This document shows positions 6,010 to 12,370 of a stretch of 12,406 bases of DNA, in pieces (the stretch's first letter is position 1; each line of letters begins with the position of its first letter). The stretch covers positions 1 to 12,406 of the forward strand of contig JAFCDH010000021.1 in NCBI GenBank assembly GCA_017609795.1. Direction: 5' to 3'. The notes under the pieces were generated by a model, which was not told the origin of the DNA, searched no databases, and saw nothing but the letters and a program-made list of their open reading frames with translations. The translations under genes and the position numbers were made by a program. This stretch comes from Candidatus Pacearchaeota archaeon. Lineage in GTDB: Archaea; Nanobdellota; Nanobdellia; Pacearchaeales; GW2011-AR1.

Positions 6010-6324
6010 TTATAATAATATAAATCTAACAGTTTGTTCATATACCCTATCCCCCATATTAGTTAATCTTAAGTCTTTTTTTCTTGCATCTTTAGGATTT
6101 ATTGTTTTTGAGATAAGGCCTTTGTTTTCAAGTGAACCTACACGAGGATGTATATTTTGGCCTCCCCTATTAAAATATCTGCTTAATTCTTCACAAGTAG
6201 ATTTTCCTTTAACCCCAATATATAAAACTATATCTAATTCATTAAGGGACAATTCACTAACTCTTGACATTTTCTCAAGAACTTTTTTTATTTCCCAATA
6301 TTGTTCTATATTCATCTTTTCCAT
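6010..6324 (-). CDS. Winged-helix (MarR-like) transcriptional regulator (104 aa)
   Basis: A single winged helix-turn-helix domain. Helices lie about 25-60 (LSLNELDIVLYIGVKG, TCEELSRYF) with the recognition region RVGSLENKGLI (about 61-72). The wing reads NPKDARKKDLRLTNMG, the R-x-L-x-LT-x-G pattern of MarR-type proteins. It heads the signal peptidase operon. The ATG at 6324 is chosen because a TATA box (minus-strand TTTAAAAAT, 6353-6345) sits 25 nt upstream, making it leaderless. An internal ATG at 6315 is less well placed. It could control its own operon and perhaps the divergent one at 6489. Confidence 0.82.
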   Translation of the reverse strand: MEKMNIEQYWEIKKVLEKMSRVSELSLNELDIVLYIGVKGKSTCEELSRYFNRGGQNIHPRVGSLENKGLISKTINPKDARKKDLRLTNMGDRVYEQTVRFILL

Positions 6325-6344
6325 ATAAAATCAATAATCTTCTT

Positions 6345-6353
6345 ATTTTTAAA
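6345..6353 (-). promoter_or_regulatory. TATA box for the regulator / signal peptidase operon
   Basis: Minus-strand TTTAAAAAT preceded by the purine-rich BRE-like GGAAGG. It is centred about 25 nt before the ATG at 6324, which predicts a leaderless transcript. Confidence 0.6.
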
Positions 6354-6397
6354 CCTTCCTATTTTGTTCTAATTCTATAGTAACAACAAACCAAACA

Positions 6398-6406
6398 TTT
6401 ATAAAT
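6398..6406 (+). promoter_or_regulatory. TATA box for the 6489-7916 operon
   Basis: TTTATAAAT preceded by CCAAACA as a BRE candidate. A start about 25 nt downstream (near 6427) leaves a leader of roughly 62 nt, long compared with the leaderless genes around it. That leader contains the phased TWAGAGG repeats. Confidence 0.6.
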
Positions 6407-6431
6407 GGATTTTTAGTATATTTTTTAGGTA

Positions 6432-6477
6432 TAAGAGGGGAAATAGAGGTGTAAGAGGTTCTTAGAGGTTTTAGAGA
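6432..6477 (+). repeat. Five phased TWAGAGG-like repeats in the operon leader
   Basis: TAAGAGG (6432), ATAGAGG (6443), TAAGAGG (6452), TTAGAGG (6462) and TTAGAGA (6471) start 11, 9, 10 and 9 bp apart, about one helical turn each. They lie between the predicted transcription start and the ATG at 6489. The spacing suits binding to one face of DNA by a repressor. The GAGG cores also resemble Shine-Dalgarno sequences, so action at the RNA level is equally possible. Candidate binders encoded nearby are the winged-helix protein at 6324 and the TrmB protein at 7140. Confidence 0.6.
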
Positions 6478-6488
6478 TTAAATAGAAA

Positions 6489-6758
6489 ATGAAAATTGAA
6501 TTAAAATTACAAGAAAATAAACACCCTATAACTTTACTAGGATTAAATAATAGAATTTTTAATCATTTAGTTCAGATTCAAGGCCTTTCTCTTGAGTTTG
6601 GTGTTAATTACTCTTTTCATCAATATTTTAGTAGATTTTTGGAGCCTAGAAAAGCTAGAATAATTTTTAGGACAAAAACTCCTTTTAATCCATTAAGATT
6701 ATATTCAACAATAACAAATTCAGGATATTCAATTAAAACATCAAAAATAACAATCTAA
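6489..6758 (+). CDS. Hypothetical protein (89 aa)
   Basis: Not recognised. It is a basic, soluble-looking protein with predicted beta strands at both ends (MKIELKLQ, KARIIFRTKT, YSIKTSKITI) and a middle section rich in aromatic residues (YSFHQYFSRF). It has no Cys and no membrane segment. It is the first gene of a three-gene operon and is preceded by the phased GAGG repeats. The next gene follows its stop as TAA-A-ATG. Tight coupling to the next two genes supports it as real. Confidence 0.7.
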   Translation: MKIELKLQENKHPITLLGLNNRIFNHLVQIQGLSLEFGVNYSFHQYFSRFLEPRKARIIFRTKTPFNPLRLYSTITNSGYSIKTSKITI

Positions 6759-6759
6759 A

Positions 6760-7143
6760 ATGAAAAACAGAATTTATAACGCGTTTATTAAAGCAGGATT
6801 TGAAAGTGAAGCAAGAAAATTATCAGAGAAAGCAGATAAAAAGATAAGACCTAGCTTAGGACATTATATTGCTATTTTAGATAATCATTGGAAAAGAGCA
6901 GAAGAAAAAGAAGCACTTGATTCCTCAATTGAAAAAGATAATTATAAAGCATTAGTCTCCTCTGCACGAAATTATATCCGTGCATTTCTTGAAGAAACAA
7001 GAGGAGAAATTAATCAAAAAGCAGGAAAAGATAATTTAATTCCTCCAAGACATTCTCTTGAAACAGATTCTGAGTCTTATAAAATAATAGAAAAATTCAT
7101 AGATTACTTTAATCAATCAATAAAAGAACCACAAATAAAATGA
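6760..7143 (+). CDS. Hypothetical helical protein (127 aa)
   Basis: Not recognised. It is largely helical and highly charged (YNAFIKAGFESEARKLSEKA, HWKRAEEKEALDSSIEKDNY, SARNYIRAFLEETRGEI), with no membrane segment and no Cys. It is linked to its neighbours by TAA-A-ATG upstream and by an ATGA overlap (7140-7143) with the TrmB gene, so it is the middle gene of a coupled operon and may work with that regulator (inference). Confidence 0.72.
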   Translation: MKNRIYNAFIKAGFESEARKLSEKADKKIRPSLGHYIAILDNHWKRAEEKEALDSSIEKDNYKALVSSARNYIRAFLEETRGEINQKAGKDNLIPPRHSLETDSESYKIIEKFIDYFNQSIKEPQIK

Positions 7144-7916
7144 TAATCAACACACAACTAGTAAAACAAATTAAAGAATATTTTAATCTTAATGTTTATG
7201 AAACAAAGGTTTGGTTAGCTTTACTTACAAAAGCTGTTGCTTCTGCAGGAGAAATAGCAGAGATTTCAGAAGTTCCAAGAAGTAGAACTTATGATGTTTT
7301 AGAAGGTTTGGAAAAAAGAGGATTTGCAATAATGAAGTTAGGAAAACCAGTTAAATACATTGCAGTTAAACCAAGTGTGATTATTGAAAAACTAAAATCA
7401 AACACATTAAGAAATGCAAATGAAAAAATAAAAACTCTTTTAAAACTTAAAGATACAAAAGAATATTCAGAATTAGAACAACTTTATAATGTTGGAATCC
7501 AGCCTATAAAACACGAAGAAATTTCAGGAGCAATAAAAGGAAAATCAACAATTTATAGCCATATAAGAGAAGTTTTAGAAGGTGCAGAAAAACAAGTTAT
7601 TATATGCACATCTATAGATGAAATAAAAAACAAATCAAGATTTTTCTCTTCAATTTTTGATAGATTAAAAAAAGCAAATATTAAAATAAATATAGCTCTT
7701 TCTGGAGATGAAAAAGAAATTAAAAAATTAAACTTAAAATTCAAAATCAAGGCAAAACCTCTTAATATTGATGCTAAGTTTTATATTGCAGACAATAGCC
7801 AAGTATTATTTTTAATATCAAAAGGAAGCGCACCAGAAGAAGAAATAGCAATTTGGTTAAACACACCTTTTTTCACATCTGCTTTAGGATTTTTATTTAA
7901 TGAGGCTGTTAAATAA
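7140..7916 (+). CDS. TrmB-family transcriptional regulator (258 aa)
   Basis: An N-terminal winged helix of the TrmB type (about 15-72: LNVYETKVWLALL, ASAGEIAEISEVPRSRTYDV, LEGLEKRGFA). The wing is followed by KYIAVKP, then a helical linker (about 80-115). A C-terminal domain (about 125-258) has the strands and helices of the phospholipase D-like fold seen in this family (IYSHIREVLEGAEKQVIICT, KINIALSGDE, KFYIADNSQVLFLIS). Relatives repress or activate sugar uptake and central metabolism genes; no sugar genes are near, so its target is unknown. It is the last gene of its operon, with an ATGA overlap with the preceding gene. Confidence 0.85.
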   Translation: MIINTQLVKQIKEYFNLNVYETKVWLALLTKAVASAGEIAEISEVPRSRTYDVLEGLEKRGFAIMKLGKPVKYIAVKPSVIIEKLKSNTLRNANEKIKTLLKLKDTKEYSELEQLYNVGIQPIKHEEISGAIKGKSTIYSHIREVLEGAEKQVIICTSIDEIKNKSRFFSSIFDRLKKANIKINIALSGDEKEIKKLNLKFKIKAKPLNIDAKFYIADNSQVLFLISKGSAPEEEIAIWLNTPFFTSALGFLFNEAVK

Positions 7917-7947
7917 ACAATAAGAAAGAATATTAAACAAATACTAA

Positions 7948-8027
7948 TATCTTATAAAATATAACAAGATAAAGAGGATAAGATTGAGCTACTCATAACA
8001 TAACTTAAAGATACAACAAAATTCCAG
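7948..8027 (+). repeat. Dispersed element copy 3 (E3)
   Basis: The shortest copy. The TATA-like 5' end TATCTTATAA (7948-7957) can pair with TTAAAGATA (8005-8013), with one bulged base. Internal GAG (7974-7976) faces CTC (7992-7994) around GAGCTACTCATA, which aligns with the CACTCATA of copy 2. It ends ATTCCAGTTAAATAA, nearly the same as ATTCCAGTAAATAA in copy 4. It fills the gap between two plus-strand genes and stops about 65 nt before the next ATG, which has its own TATA candidate. Confidence 0.5.
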
Positions 8028-8056
8028 TTAAATAATATTTTCAAACTAAAAAAACA

Positions 8057-8065
8057 TTTTTAAAT
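8057..8065 (+). promoter_or_regulatory. TATA-like box for the gene at 8093
   Basis: TTTTTAAAT, centred about 32 nt before the ATG at 8093, predicting a very short leader. It is weaker than the other TATA boxes in the window. Confidence 0.4.
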
Positions 8066-8092
8066 TAAACTTTCTTCATTAATAAACTTAAA

Positions 8093-8503
8093 ATGACTAT
8101 ATTATTAGCAAGAAAAAATAATGACGGAGAAATCTTCTATGGGAGATTTTGTAGTAAAAAACCAACAAGGATTATTTATGCTAAAGGAATACAATATAGA
8201 AATGGAGAAGACCCTGTTTCTAAATTACATTATCAAAGAGAGAATAAAGCATTATTAAGTAAAATAGAAGAATGTTTAGAATTAATGGAAATAGAAGCTA
8301 AAAAGAAATTAGCAAGAAAAAGTTTTACAGAACAATGCAGGATTATGCAAGAAAGCAAATCTTTTTTAGCAAGATTAATAAGAGAACAAGGGAATTTTTA
8401 TGAAAAAGAATTTTTTGAGTTAATGAGAAACACAGATAAAAGAATTGAAGAAATATACTCCCCATATATAAAAGATTTTGAAAGAGCAAGATCTCCAGGT
8501 TAG
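8093..8503 (+). CDS. Hypothetical helical protein (136 aa)
   Basis: Not recognised. The first 50 residues contain short strands (MTILLARKNNDGEIFYGRF, TRIIYAKGIQYR). The rest is helical and charged (ENKALLSKIEECLELMEIEA, ESKSFLARLIREQGNFYEKE). It has three Cys and no membrane segment. It ends in TAG and overlaps the convergent CCA-adding enzyme gene by 4 bp at the stop codons. Its own promoter lies in the gap after element copy 3. Confidence 0.65.
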   Translation: MTILLARKNNDGEIFYGRFCSKKPTRIIYAKGIQYRNGEDPVSKLHYQRENKALLSKIEECLELMEIEAKKKLARKSFTEQCRIMQESKSFLARLIREQGNFYEKEFFELMRNTDKRIEEIYSPYIKDFERARSPG

Positions 8504-9768
8504 CTAACTAACTCAATCTCCTTCATATCCATTTCCTTAATAACCTTCTTATACTTTTTCTTAAACATATTAAAAAACTTTTCAAAACTTAAATTATGTT
8601 GAACCTGCACATAAGCAAAATGATTTTTAATAAAAGCCTTTTTATGCTTTTTCTTAAATCCAGTTAAATCTTCAACTTTAGTTACATGCGGCCCTTTAAC
8701 AATTTCATCTTTCTTTTTATCTAAAACAAAATAAAAATATGCAATATTCTTTTCTTCATTATAATTAAATTCAGATTTTTTAATTTTAAATTCTCGTGCT
8801 AATTTGTGAACAAAAAATCTAAAAAACTTTTCACTTTTGCTTCCTGCAATATCTCCTTTTTGTTTAGTGGTCTTGACAGAAACTCTTTTTAATTTTTCCT
8901 TATATTTTTTCTTCAAAACCTCACCAATATCTTTCTTTTCAAAAAACTTTGCATTAGGATTCCTAAGAAAATCTAAACAAGCGCTTTTAAACTTTAAGAA
9001 TGTTTTATTTCTAAGAGATGCAAGAGCATTTCTTTCTTTAAATGTAGGATCAATAACAATTATTGGAGAATCTAATTTAGATTTATTTAATTCCCTTAAA
9101 ACTTCATTTTTATTTTTATAAAACCCAGCAGAATCAATAATTATCTTATTTTTAATATTAGATTTAGAAACAACTTTAATAAACTTTAAAAAATTTCCAT
9201 AATAACAAACAAGCAATTCTAAAGCATAACCTGAAAATCCATGAATATAACTTTCAGCACCATAACAGTTTTGAGCATAACAAAAGGTTTTTGCAAGCAT
9301 AATTTCATCTGATAATCTTTTGTTTTTCTTTATTTTTTTAAGAATATAACTAACATGAGAATAACTTAAGTCAGTAATATTCTGAGCTTTTGCAGGAATA
9401 GAAACCTTAAGTACAGGAATTATCTCTATAATTATTCCATTTTCACTAATCTGATAATAATCTCTTGAACCATGAACTTTTTTAGATTTTTTACCTAAGA
9501 CACTTCCAAGCAACTTAGATATCTTTTTATCTTCATATTTGTTGTCAAATCTAACAAAAATATCTACATCATATTTATTCTTTTTTACAAGAGTATTTTT
9601 AGCTAAACTACCTCCAATAAAGATTTCTGCTTTAATTTTTCTTTTGTTTAACTTCTTTTTTAACTCAGAACAAAATTCCTTAGTAATTTTTTGAATATTA
9701 CTAAGAGTAGCTTTGTCTGGCCTTATTAATTCAATCTGTTCTTTAAGTATTTGGTTTATCTTTTTCAT
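8500..9768 (-). CDS. cca: CCA tRNA nucleotidyltransferase, archaeal class I
   Basis: Adds or repairs the 3'-terminal CCA of tRNAs from CTP and ATP without a nucleic acid template. The polymerase-beta-type active site is clear: GGSLAKNT followed by KYDVDIFVRF with the DxD pair, and the third carboxylate in IIIEIIPVLK. An archaeal tRNA-binding region follows, with FSGYALELLVCYYG and IIVIDPTFKERNALASL, and a long Lys-rich C-terminal part. From the ATG the product is 422 residues, the usual length for archaeal enzymes. A TTG at 9780 in the same frame would add four residues and lies nearer the ideal distance from the TATA box at 9813-9805. The ATG is preferred but the start is not certain. Confidence 0.92.
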   Translation of the reverse strand: MKKINQILKEQIELIRPDKATLSNIQKITKEFCSELKKKLNKRKIKAEIFIGGSLAKNTLVKKNKYDVDIFVRFDNKYEDKKISKLLGSVLGKKSKKVHGSRDYYQISENGIIIEIIPVLKVSIPAKAQNITDLSYSHVSYILKKIKKNKRLSDEIMLAKTFCYAQNCYGAESYIHGFSGYALELLVCYYGNFLKFIKVVSKSNIKNKIIIDSAGFYKNKNEVLRELNKSKLDSPIIVIDPTFKERNALASLRNKTFLKFKSACLDFLRNPNAKFFEKKDIGEVLKKKYKEKLKRVSVKTTKQKGDIAGSKSEKFFRFFVHKLAREFKIKKSEFNYNEEKNIAYFYFVLDKKKDEIVKGPHVTKVEDLTGFKKKHKKAFIKNHFAYVQVQHNLSFEKFFNMFKKKYKKVIKEMDMKEIELVS

Positions 9769-9804
9769 TTTATCTAACAACCTAAATTAATCACACAAAG
9801 ATAT

Positions 9805-9813
9805 TATTTAAAA
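9805..9813 (-). promoter_or_regulatory. TATA box for the CCA-adding enzyme gene
   Basis: Minus-strand TTTTAAATA, 29 nt before the TTG at 9780 and 41 nt before the ATG at 9768. It shares a short divergent region with the plus-strand TATA box at 9833. Confidence 0.45.
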
Positions 9814-9832
9814 GTTCTCAATCTTGATAATC

Positions 9833-9840
9833 TTTATATA
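9833..9840 (+). promoter_or_regulatory. TATA box for the Zn-ribbon protein gene
   Basis: TTTATATA in the local consensus context AATCTTTATATATC. It is centred about 25 nt before the ATG at 9862, the expected distance for a leaderless start there. This supports 9862 over the TTG at 9856. Confidence 0.65.
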
Positions 9841-9861
9841 TCTGTCTTACTATGTTTGTAT

Positions 9862-10281
9862 ATGCCACATCAATGCACACGTTGCGGAGAAATATATCCA
9901 GATGCTGCTGAAGAATTATTAAAAGGTTGTAGTTGTGGTGCTAAATTTTTCTATTATATTAAACAAGAAAAACTACAAGAACCAGAAGTTAAAGAAGTTA
10001 TAACAGAACTTAGAAAAGCAGATAAAGTTCAAATTGAAAAAGATATTAGAGATATAACAGGATTAGAAGATAAGCCTGATAAACCAGTAATTCTTGATTT
10101 AGAATCTGTAAAAGTGATTCGACCTGGAAAATTTGAAATTGATATTGTTAATTTGTTTAATAAAAGAAGACCTTTAATTTACAAACTTGAAGAAGGAAAA
10201 TATATTATTGATTTAGCAGCAACACTTAAAGCTAATACAGAAGAAATCAATAAAAAAATTAGAGATCCTGAGTCTCAATGA
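9862..10281 (+). CDS. Zn-ribbon protein, DUF2072/COG3364 type (139 aa)
   Basis: An archaeal protein beginning MPHQCTRCGEIY with a zinc ribbon formed by Cys5, Cys8, Cys23 and Cys25 (CTRC and GCSCG). It is followed by KFFYYIK and a C-terminal domain with ILDLESVKVIRPGKFEIDI. The N-terminus and Cys spacing match the DUF2072 family as I know it; function not established to my knowledge. The ATG at 9862 is used because it lies about 25 nt behind a strong TATA box and gives the family's typical MPH start. The TTG at 9856 would add two residues. DUF2073 and the Era-like GTPase, which I recall as frequent neighbours of this family in archaea, are encoded nearby on the other strand. Confidence 0.82.
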   Translation: MPHQCTRCGEIYPDAAEELLKGCSCGAKFFYYIKQEKLQEPEVKEVITELRKADKVQIEKDIRDITGLEDKPDKPVILDLESVKVIRPGKFEIDIVNLFNKRRPLIYKLEEGKYIIDLAATLKANTEEINKKIRDPESQ

Positions 10282-10306
10282 TTATTTAACAAATTTGATT
10301 AATCTC

Positions 10307-10409
10307 AATCTTGTAAATCTAAGGAGATATGTAGAAGAATAGATTAAGAGAACAGATAATAAATTTAAGCTTCTCAATTGTAAAACTTTAAGATTTATAG
10401 AGATTCCAG
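10307..10409 (+). repeat. Dispersed element copy 4 (E4)
   Basis: The copy with the clearest fold. AATCT (10307-10311) pairs with AGATT (10401-10405) and TAAATCT (10314-10320) pairs with AGATTTA (10391-10397), giving 12 pairs with a small internal loop. The inner hairpin GAGAA (10348-10352) / TTCTC (10371-10375) encloses the shared block AAATTTAAG. It matches copy 1 at 27 of 35 positions (10342-10376) and copy 2 over the last 21 bases with one inserted and one changed base. It lies between two convergent genes, so it is not simply the promoter of either. Confidence 0.6.
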
Positions 10410-10422
10410 TAAATAAAAAATC

Positions 10423-10962
10423 TCACTTCACAACCTGCAAGGTAAATCTTACTTCTGGAAAAGGAATAATAAAACAAAAAAATCTTTCATATGCCCATTG
10501 AAATTTATTAACAATATAATCTATAGGTTTGGTGATTAACCAATCTTTTCTAGCAAAATGAACTTTCTTACTTAAGGTTCTAAACCTTATATCTGTTTTA
10601 AAATCAACAGTGGTCTCTGGAGAATACATTTTAAAACTTTTAAGTGTAAAACATCTTACATGAGTGTGATTACAATAAGCATCAGCAGAAGCAAAATATG
10701 GAACTCTTATCCTTATTATTGCATTTTTCTTACAAATTCTATGTAAATCTTTTAATAATTCAGTAAGATTTGTTACATGTTCGAGAATATGAGAAGCATA
10801 AATTCCATCAATAGAATTATCTTTAAAAGGAAGAGGAGTTTTTTCTAAATTATGAATAATATCTACTCCTTCCCATTTTTCTGCATCTAAATTAATCCAT
10901 TTAATATTTGAAGTGCTTTTTTTAACTAATTTTCCACATCCAATATTTATCCAAGTTTTCAT
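10423..10962 (-). CDS. SAM-dependent class I methyltransferase (179 aa)
   Basis: A Rossmann-fold methyltransferase of the Methyltransf_11 group. Motif I is INIGCG (5-10), the acidic residue after strand 2 is in INLDAE (23-28), and the region of motifs II-III reads PFKDNSIDGIYASHILEHV (45-63). The core is short, and the C-terminal half (about 90-179), with HTHVRCFTLKSFKMYSPE and many aromatic residues, is probably the substrate-recognising part. Relatives often occur in polysaccharide or lipid modification, but the substrate cannot be read here. Its TATA box (10995-10988) sits about 30 nt ahead of the ATG, right after the DUF2073 gene. Confidence 0.85.
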   Translation of the reverse strand: MKTWINIGCGKLVKKSTSNIKWINLDAEKWEGVDIIHNLEKTPLPFKDNSIDGIYASHILEHVTNLTELLKDLHRICKKNAIIRIRVPYFASADAYCNHTHVRCFTLKSFKMYSPETTVDFKTDIRFRTLSKKVHFARKDWLITKPIDYIVNKFQWAYERFFCFIIPFPEVRFTLQVVK

Positions 10963-10987
10963 AATAAATTACTTAGAATTAAACTAG

Positions 10988-10995
10988 TTTATAAA
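10988..10995 (-). promoter_or_regulatory. TATA box for the methyltransferase gene
   Basis: Minus-strand TTTATAAA in the context AATCTTTATAAACTAG, the best match to the local promoter consensus. It lies about 30 nt before the ATG at 10962 and 10 bp after the stop of the preceding gene. Confidence 0.6.
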
Positions 10996-11005
10996 GATTA
11001 TTGGG

Positions 11006-11401
11006 TTATCTCATCATAATCTCTAATTTCTTAGGATTCTTTTTCATCTCTTTAACAATTGTTGCAGGACCAATAATTGTTAATGCATTTTGCTGTCCTG
11101 TTAATGCTTTTGCTAATCCAAATTTGAATTTTCCCATAAAGCCTAAACTACTAGAATCTTGAGCTATTACAGCAAGTTCAACTCCTTTAAATCCCTTAAT
11201 ATTCCCAATCATAATCATAGTGTCTTCAATTAATCTTGTTTCTTCTTCAGGTCTTAATTTGCCCTGCAAAACCACAACTTTATGACTCAGAACTATTTTT
11301 AACAACTTTTTAATTCTCTCAACACTATTTAATCTTGCAATTTCACTATAAGGCATAAAATGTAAAGTTAATCCTCTTAATTTTTTATTTTTCTTACTCA
11401 T
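11006..11401 (-). CDS. DUF2073 family protein (131 aa)
   Basis: A small archaeal protein of the DUF2073 type, recognised from LHFMPYSEIARLNSVERIKK near the N-terminus, VVVLQGKLRPEEETRLIE in the middle, and the Gly-rich GFMGKFKFGLAKALTGQQN followed by TIIGPATIVKEMKKNP. In archaea I recall this family next to an Era-like GTPase, as here (74 nt downstream of it), so it probably works with that GTPase (inference). Its exact biochemical role is unknown. The start at 11401 is supported by an unusually clear ribosome binding site (AGGTGA) just upstream, in a window where most genes have none. Confidence 0.8.
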   Translation of the reverse strand: MSKKNKKLRGLTLHFMPYSEIARLNSVERIKKLLKIVLSHKVVVLQGKLRPEEETRLIEDTMIMIGNIKGFKGVELAVIAQDSSSLGFMGKFKFGLAKALTGQQNALTIIGPATIVKEMKKNPKKLEIMMR

Positions 11402-11405
11402 TTTA

Positions 11406-11411
11406 TCACCT
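11406..11411 (-). promoter_or_regulatory. Shine-Dalgarno AGGTGA for the DUF2073 gene
   Basis: Minus-strand AGGTGA, complementary to the 3' end of archaeal 16S rRNA, with 4 nt to the ATG at 11401. It is one of only two convincing ribosome binding sites in the window and suggests translation from a longer transcript that includes the GTPase gene. Confidence 0.65.
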
Positions 11412-11475
11412 TTTTTTGAATTTCTATATTTTATATAATATAATCTAATTTTTAAATGTTGTTTTTTATATTTTT

Positions 11476-12117
11476 TTAAACCTCTTTAGCTAATTTTATC
11501 ACTGATTCATAAAATTCATCCATATTCTTACCTTTTTTTGCAGAAATTCCTACAACATCATATTCTGGAAATGCAGTCTCAACTTTTTTAATATCAGATT
11601 TTTTTAAATCAATTTTATTTGCAACAACTAAAACAGGAATTTTTTTTGCAATTAAATTTCCAACAATAGTAATATTCACTTGTGAATAAGGGTTTTGAGT
11701 AGAGTCTACAACAATAACTACTGCATCCATATCATCAAGCCATTTAATTGATTCAACAACACCTTGTGTAGCTTCTTTTGCTCTTTTTTGAGCAGCTTTC
11801 TTTTTCATCTTCATTTTCATAAAATCTTCATAATCAATTTTAGTGGCAATTCCAGGAGTATCAATTAATTTAAATTTCAAGCTTTTTTCTTTATATTTTA
11901 TCTCAACTTCTTCTTTAAATTGAACATGCCTTGTTTCATGGGCTATTTTACTAACTTTCCCTATTTCTTCACCTGTCCAATCCTTGCAAATTCTGTTTGC
12001 AAGAGTGGTTTTTCCACTATTAGGAGGACCATAAAAACCTAAACTAAGATCTTTTTTTCTCTTAAAAAAAAGACTAAAAATCCTCTTTGTAAAACTTTTC
12101 CATATTTTTATTACCAT
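11476..12117 (-). CDS. Era-like GTP-binding protein (213 aa)
   Basis: A small GTPase of the TRAFAC class. G1 is GPPNSGKTT (30-38), G3 is DTPG (86-89), G4 is NKID (167-170) and G5 is ISAKKG (191-196). The N-terminal 22 residues (KSFTKRIFSLFFKRKK) are a basic amphipathic stretch that might touch membrane or RNA. The switch region (about 90-118) holds an unusual Lys/Met-rich segment, MKMKMKKKAAQKRAKE. There is no KH domain, unlike bacterial Era. Archaeal relatives lie beside DUF2073 as here; a role in ribosome or RNA biology is possible but unproven. The ATG at 12117 lies about 20 nt behind element copy 5. Confidence 0.87.
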   Translation of the reverse strand: MVIKIWKSFTKRIFSLFFKRKKDLSLGFYGPPNSGKTTLANRICKDWTGEEIGKVSKIAHETRHVQFKEEVEIKYKEKSLKFKLIDTPGIATKIDYEDFMKMKMKKKAAQKRAKEATQGVVESIKWLDDMDAVVIVVDSTQNPYSQVNITIVGNLIAKKIPVLVVANKIDLKKSDIKKVETAFPEYDVVGISAKKGKNMDEFYESVIKLAKEV

Positions 12118-12138
12118 TTTTTGTTTTTTTAATTTTAA

Positions 12139-12243
12139 TTAATATCTCTATAAATCTTTAAACTTGATTATCTAAGTTCTTTTATTTACTCATAATCTAC
12201 TTAATCTTTTCATAACATCTCATTATTCTTATAAAGATACCAG
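12139..12243 (-). repeat. Dispersed element copy 5 (E5), minus strand
   Basis: The only copy in reverse orientation. On the minus strand it begins TATCTTTATAAG (from 12239) and ends in TTTATAGAGATATTAA. The ends pair: 12230-12239 with 12143-12152, ten pairs including one G-U. An inner hairpin GATTAT/ATAATC replaces the GAGAA/TTCTC stem of copy 4 at about the same place. GAGATGTTNT near its start is shared with copy 1, and AGATTTATAGAGAT near its end is shared with copy 4. It ends about 20 nt before the ATG of the GTPase gene, so part of it may act as that gene's promoter. Confidence 0.5.
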
Positions 12244-12290
12244 TTTATTCTAACCAATATCATCAAGAAAATTTCTTTTATTAAGATTTC

Positions 12291-12370
12291 TATGGTTTAT
12301 TAATCATAAGAATCTACATTAATTTTAATAAATGCTACTAAAGATATCTACTGCCTTTAGGCAGTAGCAT
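12291..12370. other. Hairpins in the right-end gap, one GC-rich with two competing pairings
   Basis: TATGGTT (12291-12297) pairs with AATCATA (12302-12308). Further on, CTACTGCC (12348-12355) pairs with GGCAGTAG (12360-12367) around a TTTA loop. ATGCTACT (12332-12339) can instead pair with AGTAGCAT (12363-12370). The last two share their 3' arm and exclude each other. The GC-rich stem stands out in this A+T-rich DNA. No gene can be assigned to 12244-12406; an ATG at 12397 may begin one beyond the window. The strand is unknown. Confidence 0.45.

Noticed and set aside
5993..6328. Plus-strand open frame of 111 codons
   Set aside because: It lies antisense to the winged-helix regulator, which has clear motifs, a TATA box and an operon context; the plus-strand frame has none.
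8837..9121. Plus-strand open frame of 94 codons
   Set aside because: It is antisense within the CCA-adding enzyme gene and is made of Phe/Leu-rich sequence typical of a reversed Lys-rich frame.
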